From Aquabacterium sp. (GTDB lineage: Bacteria; Pseudomonadota; Gammaproteobacteria; Burkholderiales; Burkholderiaceae_C), in NCBI RefSeq assembly GCF_029946005.1, contig NZ_JAQSDR010000027.1:1-64000 (forward strand): 64,000 nucleotides of DNA, in the 5' to 3' direction. A program made the translations under genes and the position numbers. This document shows positions 27,137 to 33,846 of this stretch, piece by piece; position 1 is the first letter of the stretch, and each line of letters starts with the position of its first letter. A model generated the notes under the pieces. The model made no database searches and was not told the DNA's origin. It worked only from the letters and a program-made list of their open reading frames with translations.

Positions 27137-27918
27137 GCGGGCACCTCCCGATTGGCGTACTTGCCTTCGATCACCCGGACAAACTTTGTCTGGTTCATGA
27201 GGTCATCGAAGTCACAGCGCCAACCTTCGTGGCCAGGCTTGCGATCAACCCGACCCATGAGAAAGTCAGAGGCGGCCACGGTCTCGAAGAACTTGCGGAA
27301 CCAGGCCAGGCCTTGCTCGACGGTCACCCATCCCCTGGCCTTGGCCATCTCGTCCCATCGTGACCTGGTGGCCGTCTGCCGCCTGGTTGTCCATGCCTTG
27401 ATGGCAGGCAGTTCGGGCAGCAACTCCAAGTACAGGCCTCGGATCTGCTCGCCGGGACAGGCCAGTCGAGTCGGTTTTTTGGGCGGCGAGGACGTATCTG
27501 GTGGTTCTATTGATGGTTCTATGGTGGTTAGGGTCGCATGGGTGCTACCCCTCTTGTGCATGGGTGCTACCCGTCTCCGCGCATCAGTGCTACCCGTATC
27601 GCCAGCGCTACCCGTCGCATGGGTGCTACCCGTCCAGGTCGAAAAGCGGTCCAGGTGAAGCCGGTAGTGCGGCGTATCGCCAGGGGCTCCACCATGAGCA
27701 TTTGCCACCACCGACAGCAGGCCGTCCGACTTCAACAACTGCACCAGCCGCTGGGCCTGGCAGCGCGACACGCCGACCTTCTTTGCGATGGCCGACATGG
27801 AGGGGTGTAGCGAGCCACCATCGTCGTTCGACCAGTCGGCCAGGGCCAAGGCGGTGAGTTTTAGGGAAGGCGGGGCAAGGGATGACTCCCAGATGGTCGC
27901 CATGGCGCGCACGCTCAT
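27133..27918 (-). CDS. phage replication initiator, O-like, helix-turn-helix
   Basis: The 261-residue protein has an N-terminal winged-helix/HTH region (LKLTALALADWSNDDGG...SMSAIAKKVGVSRCQAQRLVQLLKSDGLL, about residues 19-67). The central linker is encoded by repeated DNA (GSTHATGSAGDTGSTDA), and the C-terminal region has LAWFRKFFETVAASDFLMG. The last part is like the helicase-contact end of phage O-type initiators. It binds its own gene's iterons by inference. Coupled to dnaB downstream and to the 68-residue gene upstream, each by 4 bp. Confidence 0.8.
   Translation of the reverse strand: MSVRAMATIWESSLAPPSLKLTALALADWSNDDGGSLHPSMSAIAKKVGVSRCQAQRLVQLLKSDGLLSVVANAHGGAPGDTPHYRLHLDRFSTWTGSTHATGSAGDTGSTDARRRVAPMHKRGSTHATLTTIEPSIEPPDTSSPPKKPTRLACPGEQIRGLYLELLPELPAIKAWTTRRQTATRSRWDEMAKARGWVTVEQGLAWFRKFFETVAASDFLMGRVDRKPGHEGWRCDFDDLMNQTKFVRVIEGKYANREVPA
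27535..27633 (-). repeat. five 18-bp iterons inside the initiator gene: putative replication origin
   Basis: On the coding (minus) strand the unit is ACGGGTAGCACCCATGCG. Copies lie at 27616-27633, 27598-27615, 27580-27597 (directly abutting), then 27557-27574 and 27535-27552 with gaps of 5 and 4 bp. Each good copy contains the interrupted palindrome GGGT-AGC-ACCC. Immediately beyond, 27501-27530 is only 40% G+C, with the ATAGAACCA word repeated. Iterons within an initiator gene flanked by an AT-rich stretch on the 3' side copy the layout of lambda ori. Confidence 0.8.
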
Positions 27919-28121
27919 GGGTTGCCTCCCATCACCCGCACGAAGCCTTCAACCAGGTCCAGGCTGGGCCCGATCTCGCGAACCACGCCCCACCTGGTGC
28001 CCAGGTAGCGCACCTGGCCGTCAACCGGATCCGTGCGCAGCAGTTCAAACCCGGCCAGCGCCGCGGCAGCTCGCAGTGTTGCGAATTGCTTGCTGTCGTC
28101 TTCCAGAAGCTTGGCGGTCAT
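27915..28121 (-). CDS. small hypothetical protein
   Basis: A 68-residue protein (MTAKLLEDDSKQFATLRAAAALAGFELLRT...) ending FVRVMGGNP. It overlaps the initiator gene downstream and the next gene upstream by 4 bp each, which supports it as a real operon member. The middle segment VDGQVRYLGTRWGVVREIGPSLDLVEGFV suggests a small beta-sheet fold; no family is recognised. Confidence 0.65.
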   Translation of the reverse strand: MTAKLLEDDSKQFATLRAAAALAGFELLRTDPVDGQVRYLGTRWGVVREIGPSLDLVEGFVRVMGGNP

Positions 28122-28387
28122 CGGCGCCCTCTTGTGGCGGAGCCCGCATCAAGGTCCAACTGTTTGCAGGCCTCAATCAGCCTCAACTGGTCGGCCGGCA
28201 TGAAGTCGTGAAGCGGCGCCCAGAAGTCGCCGGCCCAGGTGGACCAGACCACGGCAAACATTCCACAGGCGTCAACTGTGCCGCTTGGCCGCCATGGGCC
28301 TCGGATGTTCGAGAGAGTGAGCAATTGACTGCGCGGGGGATAGAAGCGGCACATTTCACGTTGGGGGAAGGAGTGGCGTGTGCTCAT
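28118..28387 (-). CDS. hypothetical protein
   Basis: Start MSTRHSFPQREMC at 28387 gives 89 residues and an ATGA overlap with the upstream HTH gene (28384-28387). The product contains FAVVWSTWAGDFWAPLHDFMPADQLRLIEACKQL and a basic end (TRGRR). No domain is recognised. The open frame extends to 28507 but that would overlap the upstream gene by 124 bp. Confidence 0.6.
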   Translation of the reverse strand: MSTRHSFPQREMCRFYPPRSQLLTLSNIRGPWRPSGTVDACGMFAVVWSTWAGDFWAPLHDFMPADQLRLIEACKQLDLDAGSATRGRR

Positions 28388-28947
28388 GCAAGCGCCTCCG
28401 TGCCCATGGGCCCGCCGTGAGTTATCGGCCCGGGCCGACGCGAGCAAGAAACCGCAGTAGCGCCCCGCTGCAGCGTGTAGATCCCGATCCTGTGCAGGCG
28501 GCCACATTCAGTGCTCTGCCTCACCCGGCTCGTAACGATGTCGTGCCCCTTGTTCCGCAGGCTCATGACGCGGGCGCGGGGGTCGTAGATGTCGAGGTAG
28601 CGGGACGCCTCGTAGGTCGTGACGCTCCAGCGGCTCAAGGCCTCCAGAATGCGCTTCTCCTGCGTTGCCCCGTTGTCACCGGGCATCTCGTCGCGCAGAG
28701 CTTTCAGCGCTTGCAACTTCTCGGGCGTCGAGGTGTAAATGCTCAAGCCAATTTTGGCGCCGCCATTGGCTTGGGCGATCACCTGGCTGCGCGAGTCAAG
28801 TGGCTTGCCATTTTTCAGGCCGCCAGTATCATGAGCGTGCTTGCTTTTGCGATTGATCTTGAGGGCTCTGGTATGTCGCGTGCCAGGGCCTTCGCCGTTT
28901 TTAGGCGCGGGGGCGCCGCCCTTGTGGGCATTCTTTGAGGGCTTCAT
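28384..28947 (-). CDS. helix-turn-helix domain protein (HTH_39-like)
   Basis: The 187-residue protein starts with a basic, disordered stretch (KNAHKGGAPAPKNG). The domain QEKRILEALSRWSVTTYEASRYLDIYDPRARVMSLRNKGHDI at about residues 98-140 is the helix-turn-helix seen in small phage regulators (PF14090 type), ending IGIYTL. It probably binds DNA and regulates the element's operon. Coupled to the downstream gene by ATGA. Confidence 0.75.
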   Translation of the reverse strand: MKPSKNAHKGGAPAPKNGEGPGTRHTRALKINRKSKHAHDTGGLKNGKPLDSRSQVIAQANGGAKIGLSIYTSTPEKLQALKALRDEMPGDNGATQEKRILEALSRWSVTTYEASRYLDIYDPRARVMSLRNKGHDIVTSRVRQSTECGRLHRIGIYTLQRGATAVSCSRRPGPITHGGPMGTEALA

Positions 28948-28956
28948 TGCGGCACC

Positions 28957-29247
28957 TCACTTAACGCCGAGGATGCGCTTGATGTCCGCGACAGGCCACG
29001 CCAAGCGACCATTCACGCGGATCGGGCGAATGGCCCCAGCTTCAGTGCTCGCCCAGACGCGCATGGTCTGAGGCTTGCGATTCAGGTAGTAGGCCGCCTG
29101 ATCGGTTGCCACCGTGGGTCGGGTCTCAGTCTCCAGCGGCGGAAATGACTGCGCGATGTGGCCAGCGCTTTTGGCTGTTGCGCTGTGAATGGTTGCTGTG
29201 TGCAAGGTGATCTCCAGCACCACCGAATGGCGATGCATGGAAATCAA
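28957..29247 (-). CDS. excisionase-like / MerR-type small DNA-binding protein
   Basis: The 96-residue product has a C-terminal half VATDQAAYYLNRKPQTMRVWASTEAGAIRPIRVNGRLAWPVADIKRILG. This is the small winged-helix fold of AlpA/Xis-type proteins: an A-A-x-L-x-x-x-x-x-T-x-R-x-W pattern, then a wing and a final recognition to the promoter or att DNA. In satellites such a protein often controls excision. It is 9 bp upstream of the HTH_39 gene. Confidence 0.7.
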   Translation of the reverse strand: MISMHRHSVVLEITLHTATIHSATAKSAGHIAQSFPPLETETRPTVATDQAAYYLNRKPQTMRVWASTEAGAIRPIRVNGRLAWPVADIKRILGVK

Positions 29248-29314
29248 TTCTTGTCATGCGGCAGTGACCGGCAATAAACCGGCAGTTTTTCGGCAGTTCT
29301 TTCGCCGCATCGAG

Positions 29315-30235
29315 TCACCCTATGCGATGAATCAGATGATTCGCATTGAATGATTTGAACTTCCCCCGATCCTCTGCCCACCTCACCGCTGCCCCTTCCC
29401 ACCACCACCCTTTTCCATCGGCCTTTGCGCAACCGCTTAACCCATTTTTCGCAGCGTCTTTTAGGTCTCGCTCGACTGTGGCCCAGCGGCTGCGATTAGC
29501 TTCAATCAGCGCATTTCGCTTTATGCGCCGATCTTTTTCAGGCGCCCCCAGTGTCTCGACCGACTGGGCATCAGGTTGCCGAGCCTGCGTGAGCTTGAAC
29601 TCGGCCTGGTGTGAAGGCTGCTCTGGGTCGGGCTGATCTATCGTTACCGTTGATGCCTCATTTTCAAAACCTTCCAGCACGTCATCGGGTTCGAAGTCGC
29701 ACAGTAGAAGTTCGAAGCGTGGCTGACGCCAGCTCTGCATCCCTGACAAACCAACCCGACACGTCTCACGCAGTGCTGCGAATTCCCCCGGTGTGCTGCC
29801 GAACTCATCAACGCCTGAATCGTTGAGGTCGCACCCGAAGGCAACGGCTTTCTTTCTCCACATGCGGCCATGAAAGTCCTCGTACTCGTCCTTCCAGACA
29901 AATACACCGGCTGGCAGCGTTGCCAGTGAACGAGTGCGCCACTGTTCATGCTGGCTATCGCGGCCAAGGGAGGACGCTGCGATTTCTTCACTCAGCGCTT
30001 TCAATTTGCGTCTGCAGAAGCTTTTCCACCAGGTCGGATCGGTTTCGTAAACGATGCCATCCTTTACCTTGTGGGCTCGCAATCGCCCGTATATTTCTGC
30101 ATCGGCATCTTGCGCGAACAGCGCGGCAAGGAAGTCGGGGGACAAGGCGTTCCAATTTGTCACTAGGGGGATTGCCCTGACAGGAATGGCCTCTCGAAGG
30201 GCCTCCCCATCTTTGATCATGACGACGACATTCAA
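29315..30235 (-). CDS. hypothetical protein of the element
   Basis: The 306-residue protein has no recognised domain. Visible features are FLAALFAQDADAEIYGRLRAHKVKDGIVYETDPTWWKSFCRRKL near the N-terminus, an acidic central part (FEPDDVLEGFENEAS) and a basic tail with KRNALIEANRSRWATVERDLKDA. It ends KSFNANHLIHRIG. Codon use fits its neighbours. The leader upstream holds an unusual set of hairpins (30270-30325). Confidence 0.62.
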   Translation of the reverse strand: MNVVVMIKDGEALREAIPVRAIPLVTNWNALSPDFLAALFAQDADAEIYGRLRAHKVKDGIVYETDPTWWKSFCRRKLKALSEEIAASSLGRDSQHEQWRTRSLATLPAGVFVWKDEYEDFHGRMWRKKAVAFGCDLNDSGVDEFGSTPGEFAALRETCRVGLSGMQSWRQPRFELLLCDFEPDDVLEGFENEASTVTIDQPDPEQPSHQAEFKLTQARQPDAQSVETLGAPEKDRRIKRNALIEANRSRWATVERDLKDAAKNGLSGCAKADGKGWWWEGAAVRWAEDRGKFKSFNANHLIHRIG

Positions 30236-30269
30236 GGCGCACTTCCTTCTGGGTGCCCTTCAATGAGAA

Positions 30270-30325
30270 GCCCCAGCAGGCGGGTGAAGGTTTCCCGCTC
30301 TTCGGTTCGCGGGCCTAGCTGGGGC
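30270..30325. promoter_or_regulatory. nested hairpin structure with alternative pairings
   Basis: An 8-bp outer stem (GCCCCAGC 30270-30277 with GCTGGGGC 30318-30325) encloses three arms, GCGGG (30280), CCCGC (30294) and GCGGG (30309). The middle arm can pair with either outer one. It is 35 bp upstream of the 306-residue gene and reads as a possible attenuator or structured leader. No T run follows on either strand, so it is not a plain terminator. Confidence 0.4.
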
Positions 30326-30424
30326 AAAACCATTATGCAGACACTGCGCTGTGATCAATGGCTGCGTTCTGGACCTAAAACAGCTTTGCGAATGCAGGGT
30401 TTGTGTTTGGAGTCTGGGCGGCGC

Positions 30425-30784
30425 TCAAGTTGGCGTCCTGTCAGCCCTATGTACAAGGGTCAACGAACGAGCTGCATGTCCACGTGGAATCTCGGGCGTC
30501 AACGTGGCCAATTCCAACGCTGAATAGAGTCCTGACGATTGGTCCCACAGGGCATCGGCGGCCACTTTTGCATCGTCGGCGAGGTCTCTCATCACGGTCC
30601 CCAACATCGGCAAGGCCTCATCGATGAGTGAGTGACCGCTACTTTCTGCATCCGGGTGCCCAAGCACAGTAAGGCAGCTTGCCAGTCCTTGTATTTGGGC
30701 TAATCGAGTCGTGAGGCGGTCAATGGCGTCACTGCTGAACTCCGTTTTGCTGGGGTTGTTTGTGGGAAACTTGAAATCAGCCAT
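30425..30784 (-). CDS. hypothetical protein of the element
   Basis: The ATG at 30784 (MADFKFPTNNPSKTEF) is preceded by AAAGGA at good spacing; the open frame to 30826 is less likely. The 119-residue product is helical with RLTTRLAQIQGLASCLTVLG and LPMLGTVMRDLADDAKVAADALWD. This resembles small host-range or accessory proteins of phages (DUF3077-like helical style), but I do not assign it. Its leader shares a motif with the next gene upstream. Confidence 0.6.
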   Translation of the reverse strand: MADFKFPTNNPSKTEFSSDAIDRLTTRLAQIQGLASCLTVLGHPDAESSGHSLIDEALPMLGTVMRDLADDAKVAADALWDQSSGLYSALELATLTPEIPRGHAARSLTLVHRADRTPT

Positions 30785-30823
30785 GGTGCACGTCCTTTCA
30801 GGTGTGTGCGTTGTGGTCAGACC

Positions 30824-30851
30824 CAAGGCAAGGCTCCTACCCCTTGCCTTG
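30824..30851 (-). terminator. hairpin between two small element genes
   Basis: A perfect 10-bp stem (CAAGGCAAGG with CCTTGCCTTG) with an 8-nt loop lies just after the stop of the 30859-31272 gene. No T run follows on the minus strand, so it may be a processing or leader hairpin rather than a strong terminator. Confidence 0.5.
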
Positions 30852-30858
30852 AGTCGCT

Positions 30859-31272
30859 TTACAGCAGGTCCGCCGAGGCGTTCCGGGCCTTACCGACAAG
30901 TGATGAAGCGGCCCATATTGCATTGATGACGATGTCATCGCAGTGCGCTTGCGTGATCAGGCCGGAGTGGCTTTCATCAGCTCGAATAAAGGAGCCCGCC
31001 ATTGTGATCTTGAGTATTGCCACGGCATCTTCAAGATGGACTTGTGAATCGGCCATCCCGGGTATTTCAAGTTGCTCGATGCAGGTCTCCAAAAGGCGAG
31101 TCGTGATCCCCAGCGCTCGGAAGACATCCTGATCTTGGGGTCTGTCATTGGCTTCAACTTCACCGCTGTAATTTCGCAGGAGCACATGCAGCAATGCATC
31201 TGCTTGCAGAATGCATTCGTTTGAATCGACGGGCTCTGACTCTGGCAGTTTGTGTACAGTGGCGGAAGCCAT
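30859..31272 (-). CDS. hypothetical protein of the element
   Basis: The ATG at 31272 (MASATVHKLPESEP) has AGAGGTGAAT directly upstream. The 137-residue product is acidic and helical: ILQADALLHVLLRNYSGEV, then TRLLETCIEQLEIPGMADSQVHLEDAVAILK, and VINAIWAASSLVGKA at the end. No family is recognised. General size, helical style and leader are shared with the 30425-30784 gene, so the two may be distantly related. Confidence 0.6.
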   Translation of the reverse strand: MASATVHKLPESEPVDSNECILQADALLHVLLRNYSGEVEANDRPQDQDVFRALGITTRLLETCIEQLEIPGMADSQVHLEDAVAILKITMAGSFIRADESHSGLITQAHCDDIVINAIWAASSLVGKARNASADLL

Positions 31273-31341
31273 ATTCACCTCTTTGGTAGGTGGTTTGTGG
31301 TCAGGGCCCGTTTGGTGTTCCACCACCTTGCGGGCCCGCTA

Positions 31342-31360
31342 TTGCCTCGGAACTGCCGAG
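31342..31360 (-). other. hairpin after the antitoxin gene
   Basis: GCCTCGG and CCGAGGC form a 7-bp stem with a 5-nt loop, 52 bp after the antitoxin stop on the minus strand. No T run follows. It resembles the hairpin at 30824-30851 in position. Confidence 0.4.
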
Positions 31361-31411
31361 GCGCCAGACCTGAACCTCAGGCGGCGGTTTTTGTGCTGGT
31401 TGTGCCGATGC

Positions 31412-31744
31412 TCAGGTGTGTGCACGACCTTGCCGAGACACCGCCAGGTGCAGGCCTGCCGCACCAAGGACGGCCAGCAGGGTCTTGATGGTCGGATTGC
31501 CGCGAGGCGACAGGGCGCGGTAAAGGCTTTCTCGCGGGATGCCTGCACGCTCTGCCACGGCGGCCATGCCTTGGGCCTCTGCGATGTGGCGCAGCGCTGC
31601 CAGGAGTGCAGCCTGGCCACCTGGCTCCCCGGCTTCTTCAAGTGCAGCGGCCAAGTAGTCGTCGGCAAACTCCGGGTCCGCCTTGAGCATCTCAACCACA
31701 GCGTCATCGTGTGGGCGGCTTGCGGGTGTCTTGGTGGATTTCAT
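31412..31744 (-). CDS. antitoxin, HigA-type (HI1420 family)
   Basis: The 110-residue protein has FADDYLAAALEEAGEPGGQAALLAALRHIAEAQG followed by a helix-turn-helix (MAAVAERAGIPRESLYRALSPRGNPTIKTLLAVLGAAG). This is the layout of the putative addiction-module antidotes encoded downstream of HigB-like toxins. It should neutralise the toxin by binding it and repress the pair's promoter. Its start overlaps the toxin stop by 4 bp (31741-31744). Confidence 0.88.
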   Translation of the reverse strand: MKSTKTPASRPHDDAVVEMLKADPEFADDYLAAALEEAGEPGGQAALLAALRHIAEAQGMAAVAERAGIPRESLYRALSPRGNPTIKTLLAVLGAAGLHLAVSRQGRAHT

Positions 31745-32070
31745 TTCTGTGACCTTCGCTGTTGCCAGTCTTTCCAGTGGGCCAGGGCCTCGTCAATGTC
31801 GGCCTGTTGCTTGCGCTTGTCGCCACCGGCCAGCAGCAGGATGAACCGCTTGCCGGCCTGGGCGTAATACACGCGGTAGCCCGGACCCCAATCAATGCGC
31901 AGTTCCCAAACACCCTCGGCAATGGGTTTGCAGTCCCCGAAATTGCCTGCTGCCATGCGGCTCACACGGACCAGCACGCGCGCCCTTGCTTGGCGGTCAG
32001 CCAATCCGGCCAGCCATTGGGCGTAGGGGTCGTGCCCGTCCGTGGTCAGATAGTCTTGGACTTCAAACAT
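31741..32070 (-). CDS. toxin, RelE/ParE superfamily (HigB-like, HI1419 family)
   Basis: The 109-residue protein shows YAQWLAGLADRQARARVLVRVSRMAAGNFGDCKPIAEGVWELRID, then GPGYRVYYAQAGKRFILLLAGGDK. This is the compact RelE/ParE fold of toxins that sit first in toxin-antitoxin pairs. Members usually cleave mRNA on ribosomes. The toxin-first order is the HigBA order. It may stabilise the element in the chromosome. Confidence 0.9.
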   Translation of the reverse strand: MFEVQDYLTTDGHDPYAQWLAGLADRQARARVLVRVSRMAAGNFGDCKPIAEGVWELRIDWGPGYRVYYAQAGKRFILLLAGGDKRKQQADIDEALAHWKDWQQRRSQK

Positions 32071-32106
32071 GTACTGTGTGAATTATACGTTACAGGTGTT
32101 GGTGGG

Positions 32107-33468
32107 TCAAATGGCCACCAGTTGCAGCTTGCCGGGCGCGGCCTTGGCATCGAACTGCACCCCGGCCAGCGCCAGCACGTGCGCCTCAATCTGGGCCAGG
32201 AAAGGGCGCAGGGCGTCCACGCTGCGGGGCCGGTAGCCCTCGGCGGTGGCGCTCGGCTTGTGTCCCATCACCTGGGCGATGGCGCCAGCCGGGGCCCCGG
32301 CCGCCTCACCCAGCAGAGAGAACGAACGGCGCAGGCCGTGGATGGTCAGGCCCTCGATGCCCGCGCTTTGCAGTGCCTTGCCGTGGCTGTTGCGCGTGTC
32401 GGCAATGCGGCCGGTCTTGCTGACGCTGGCGAAAACGAAGGGGCTGCGGGTGCCGTCTGCCAGCTTGACGTGGGGCAGGGTGGCCAGCAGTTGGGCCAGG
32501 TAGGGCGTCAGGGGGATGGTGCGGGTTGCGTCCACCTTGTCGGCGATGGTCAGCTTGCGCCAGCGAAAGTCCACGTCTTCCCATTTCAAGGCGGCCATCT
32601 CTTCGCGGCGGGCACCGGTCAGCAGCAGGGCGCGCAGGTAGACGCTGGCGGTGCGGTTTCCGAGCTGCTCCACGCCTGACCACCACCCGGCCACCTGGGC
32701 GGACTCCAGGGCATCGGTGCGGCGCTTCATGCTGGGCAGTGATTCAAGAAGGGCGGGCGCCTTGCCGGCGTCGGCGTCCACCAGGCCCCGGTGCTCGGGC
32801 TTGCTGGCGCACCAGCGCAGGAAGCCGCGGAACATCATCAAGGCGCGGGCGGCCTGGTGCTTGCTGGTCCTGGCCTCCTTGTCGTGCCAGGCCTTGAGGG
32901 TGTCCTCGTTGATGGCCACCAGGGGGAGGGCCAGCAGGGGGAACAGAGGGCCGGGCCGGGTGAGGCCAGCTCCGCGCTTCTTCTTTTCGCCGCCTGCACT
33001 GGCCATGTTCTGCAGATCGACCAGGTAGCGGGGCTTCCACTCGTCGCGGCGCTTGGGCTTGCCCTCTGCCAGGTAGGTGGGCCACAGGTCGCCCACGGTC
33101 ACGGCCTGGGCTGCGGTCTTGGCCAGCCTCGCGGCTTTGTCGGCGGCTTTGGCTTTTTCGACCTCGCGGGGGTCTTCGCCGCGGTCAAGCTCGACGCGCA
33201 GGCGGTTGGCTTCCTTTCGGGCGCCCTCGATGCTCCAGGCCCGCACATCGCCGATGGTGCGGCGGATGGTCTGCCTGTTCAGCTTGGCTTCAAAGACATA
33301 GGACTTGGCGCCCGAGGTAGTGACGCGCACGCGCAGGCCGGGTGACTGGATGTCTCTAAGGAAGGCTTGAGCCTTGTCGGCAGGGCAGGCTAGTCGCTCG
33401 ATGAGCCCCGCTGTCAAGTCGTGTGCCTTGGTCAAATCCGGCGTGTCGTCTTTGCGTGGTCTTGCCAT
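32107..33468 (-). CDS. int: tyrosine-type site-specific integrase
   Basis: The 453-residue integrase has an N-terminal arm-binding domain (LRVRVTTSGAKSYVFEAKLNRQTIRRTIGDVRAWSIEGARKEA), a core-binding domain and a catalytic domain. The catalytic residues are visible: Arg in LLTGARREEMAALKW, the H-x-x-R box HGLRRSF, and H...Y in GHKPSATAEGYRP. It recombines the tRNA-Thr att sites. The gene ends 36 bp from the toxin start and begins 12 bp from the right arm site, so integrase binding may also repress its own gene. Confidence 0.95.
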   Translation of the reverse strand: MARPRKDDTPDLTKAHDLTAGLIERLACPADKAQAFLRDIQSPGLRVRVTTSGAKSYVFEAKLNRQTIRRTIGDVRAWSIEGARKEANRLRVELDRGEDPREVEKAKAADKAARLAKTAAQAVTVGDLWPTYLAEGKPKRRDEWKPRYLVDLQNMASAGGEKKKRGAGLTRPGPLFPLLALPLVAINEDTLKAWHDKEARTSKHQAARALMMFRGFLRWCASKPEHRGLVDADAGKAPALLESLPSMKRRTDALESAQVAGWWSGVEQLGNRTASVYLRALLLTGARREEMAALKWEDVDFRWRKLTIADKVDATRTIPLTPYLAQLLATLPHVKLADGTRSPFVFASVSKTGRIADTRNSHGKALQSAGIEGLTIHGLRRSFSLLGEAAGAPAGAIAQVMGHKPSATAEGYRPRSVDALRPFLAQIEAHVLALAGVQFDAKAAPGKLQLVAI

Positions 33469-33479
33469 TTCCCGCTCCG

Positions 33480-33498
33480 TGTAGCCACCATGTAGCCA
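33480..33498 (+). promoter_or_regulatory. putative integrase arm-type site, right
   Basis: The same 19 bases as at 20725-20743, in the same orientation, 127 bp inside attR and just upstream of the integrase start. It probably serves both recombination and control of int. Function is inferred from position and repetition. Confidence 0.65.
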
Positions 33499-33625
33499 GA
33501 TTTGCGCTATTTTGGTGAATTGAGATCAACACTTGGTAAGTAATGAGAGGGTCATTTCTCTTGCAAGCTGTTGATTTTCATATGCTACATCAACACAGGT
33601 GAATAATCAAGAATACAGGTATCCT

Positions 33626-33694
33626 CTCATTCGTAATGAGAAGGTCGGGTGTTCGATTCATCTCTCCGGCACCAATGAAAACAACAACTTAGCC
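33626..33694 (+). repeat. attR, right 69-bp direct repeat
   Basis: Identical to 20618-20686. This is the host's original 3' end of tRNA-Thr, now cut off from its 5' half; it is not a working tRNA. The preceding bases (AGGTATC) differ from the tRNA sequence, which marks the exact edge of homology. Confidence 0.96.
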
Positions 33695-33718
33695 AACCTC
33701 ACAAGGGTTGGCTTTTTT
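33691..33718 (+). terminator. original host terminator of tRNA-Thr
   Basis: AGCCAACC pairs with GGTTGGCT and is followed by TTTTTG. It is the native terminator displaced 13 kb by the insertion. It is different in sequence from the element-borne copy at 20683-20715 but similar in form. Confidence 0.82.
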
Positions 33719-33846
33719 GTTTCAGCAGCTCATACCTGCGCTGTACCGCCAGCGGTACGGGGTTTGGGCCCGATGCTGTTCTCAGGCGAGGGTGCTATTG
33801 CATCAAGGCCGGGGCAGCGCCTTCGCCGCTTCGGAGGGCGGCCAAC

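Larger units (their letters stand above)
20618..33694. mobile_element. 13-kb integrated element at tRNA-Thr (phage satellite or reduced prophage)
   Basis: Perfect 69-bp direct repeats bound the segment; the unit length from repeat to repeat is 13,008 bp. Inside are a tyrosine integrase at the right end, a toxin-antitoxin pair, HTH proteins, an O-like initiator with iterons, a DnaB helicase and one large virion-associated-like protein. Almost all genes from 21.7 to 33.5 kb are on the minus strand with many 4-bp overlaps, as in a phage early operon. No terminase, portal, capsid, tail or lysis genes are visible. The integrase lies at the far end from the intact tRNA. Confidence 0.93.

Noticed and set aside
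27535-27633. CRISPR array (regular short repeats)
   Set aside because: Units abut or are 4-5 bp apart with no spacers, and they lie inside a coding gene; they are iterons. No cas genes are in the window.
33645-33673. Second tRNA-Thr in attR
   Set aside because: Only the 3' part is present; the 5' half and D arm are absent, so it is the displaced end of the host gene, not a tRNA.
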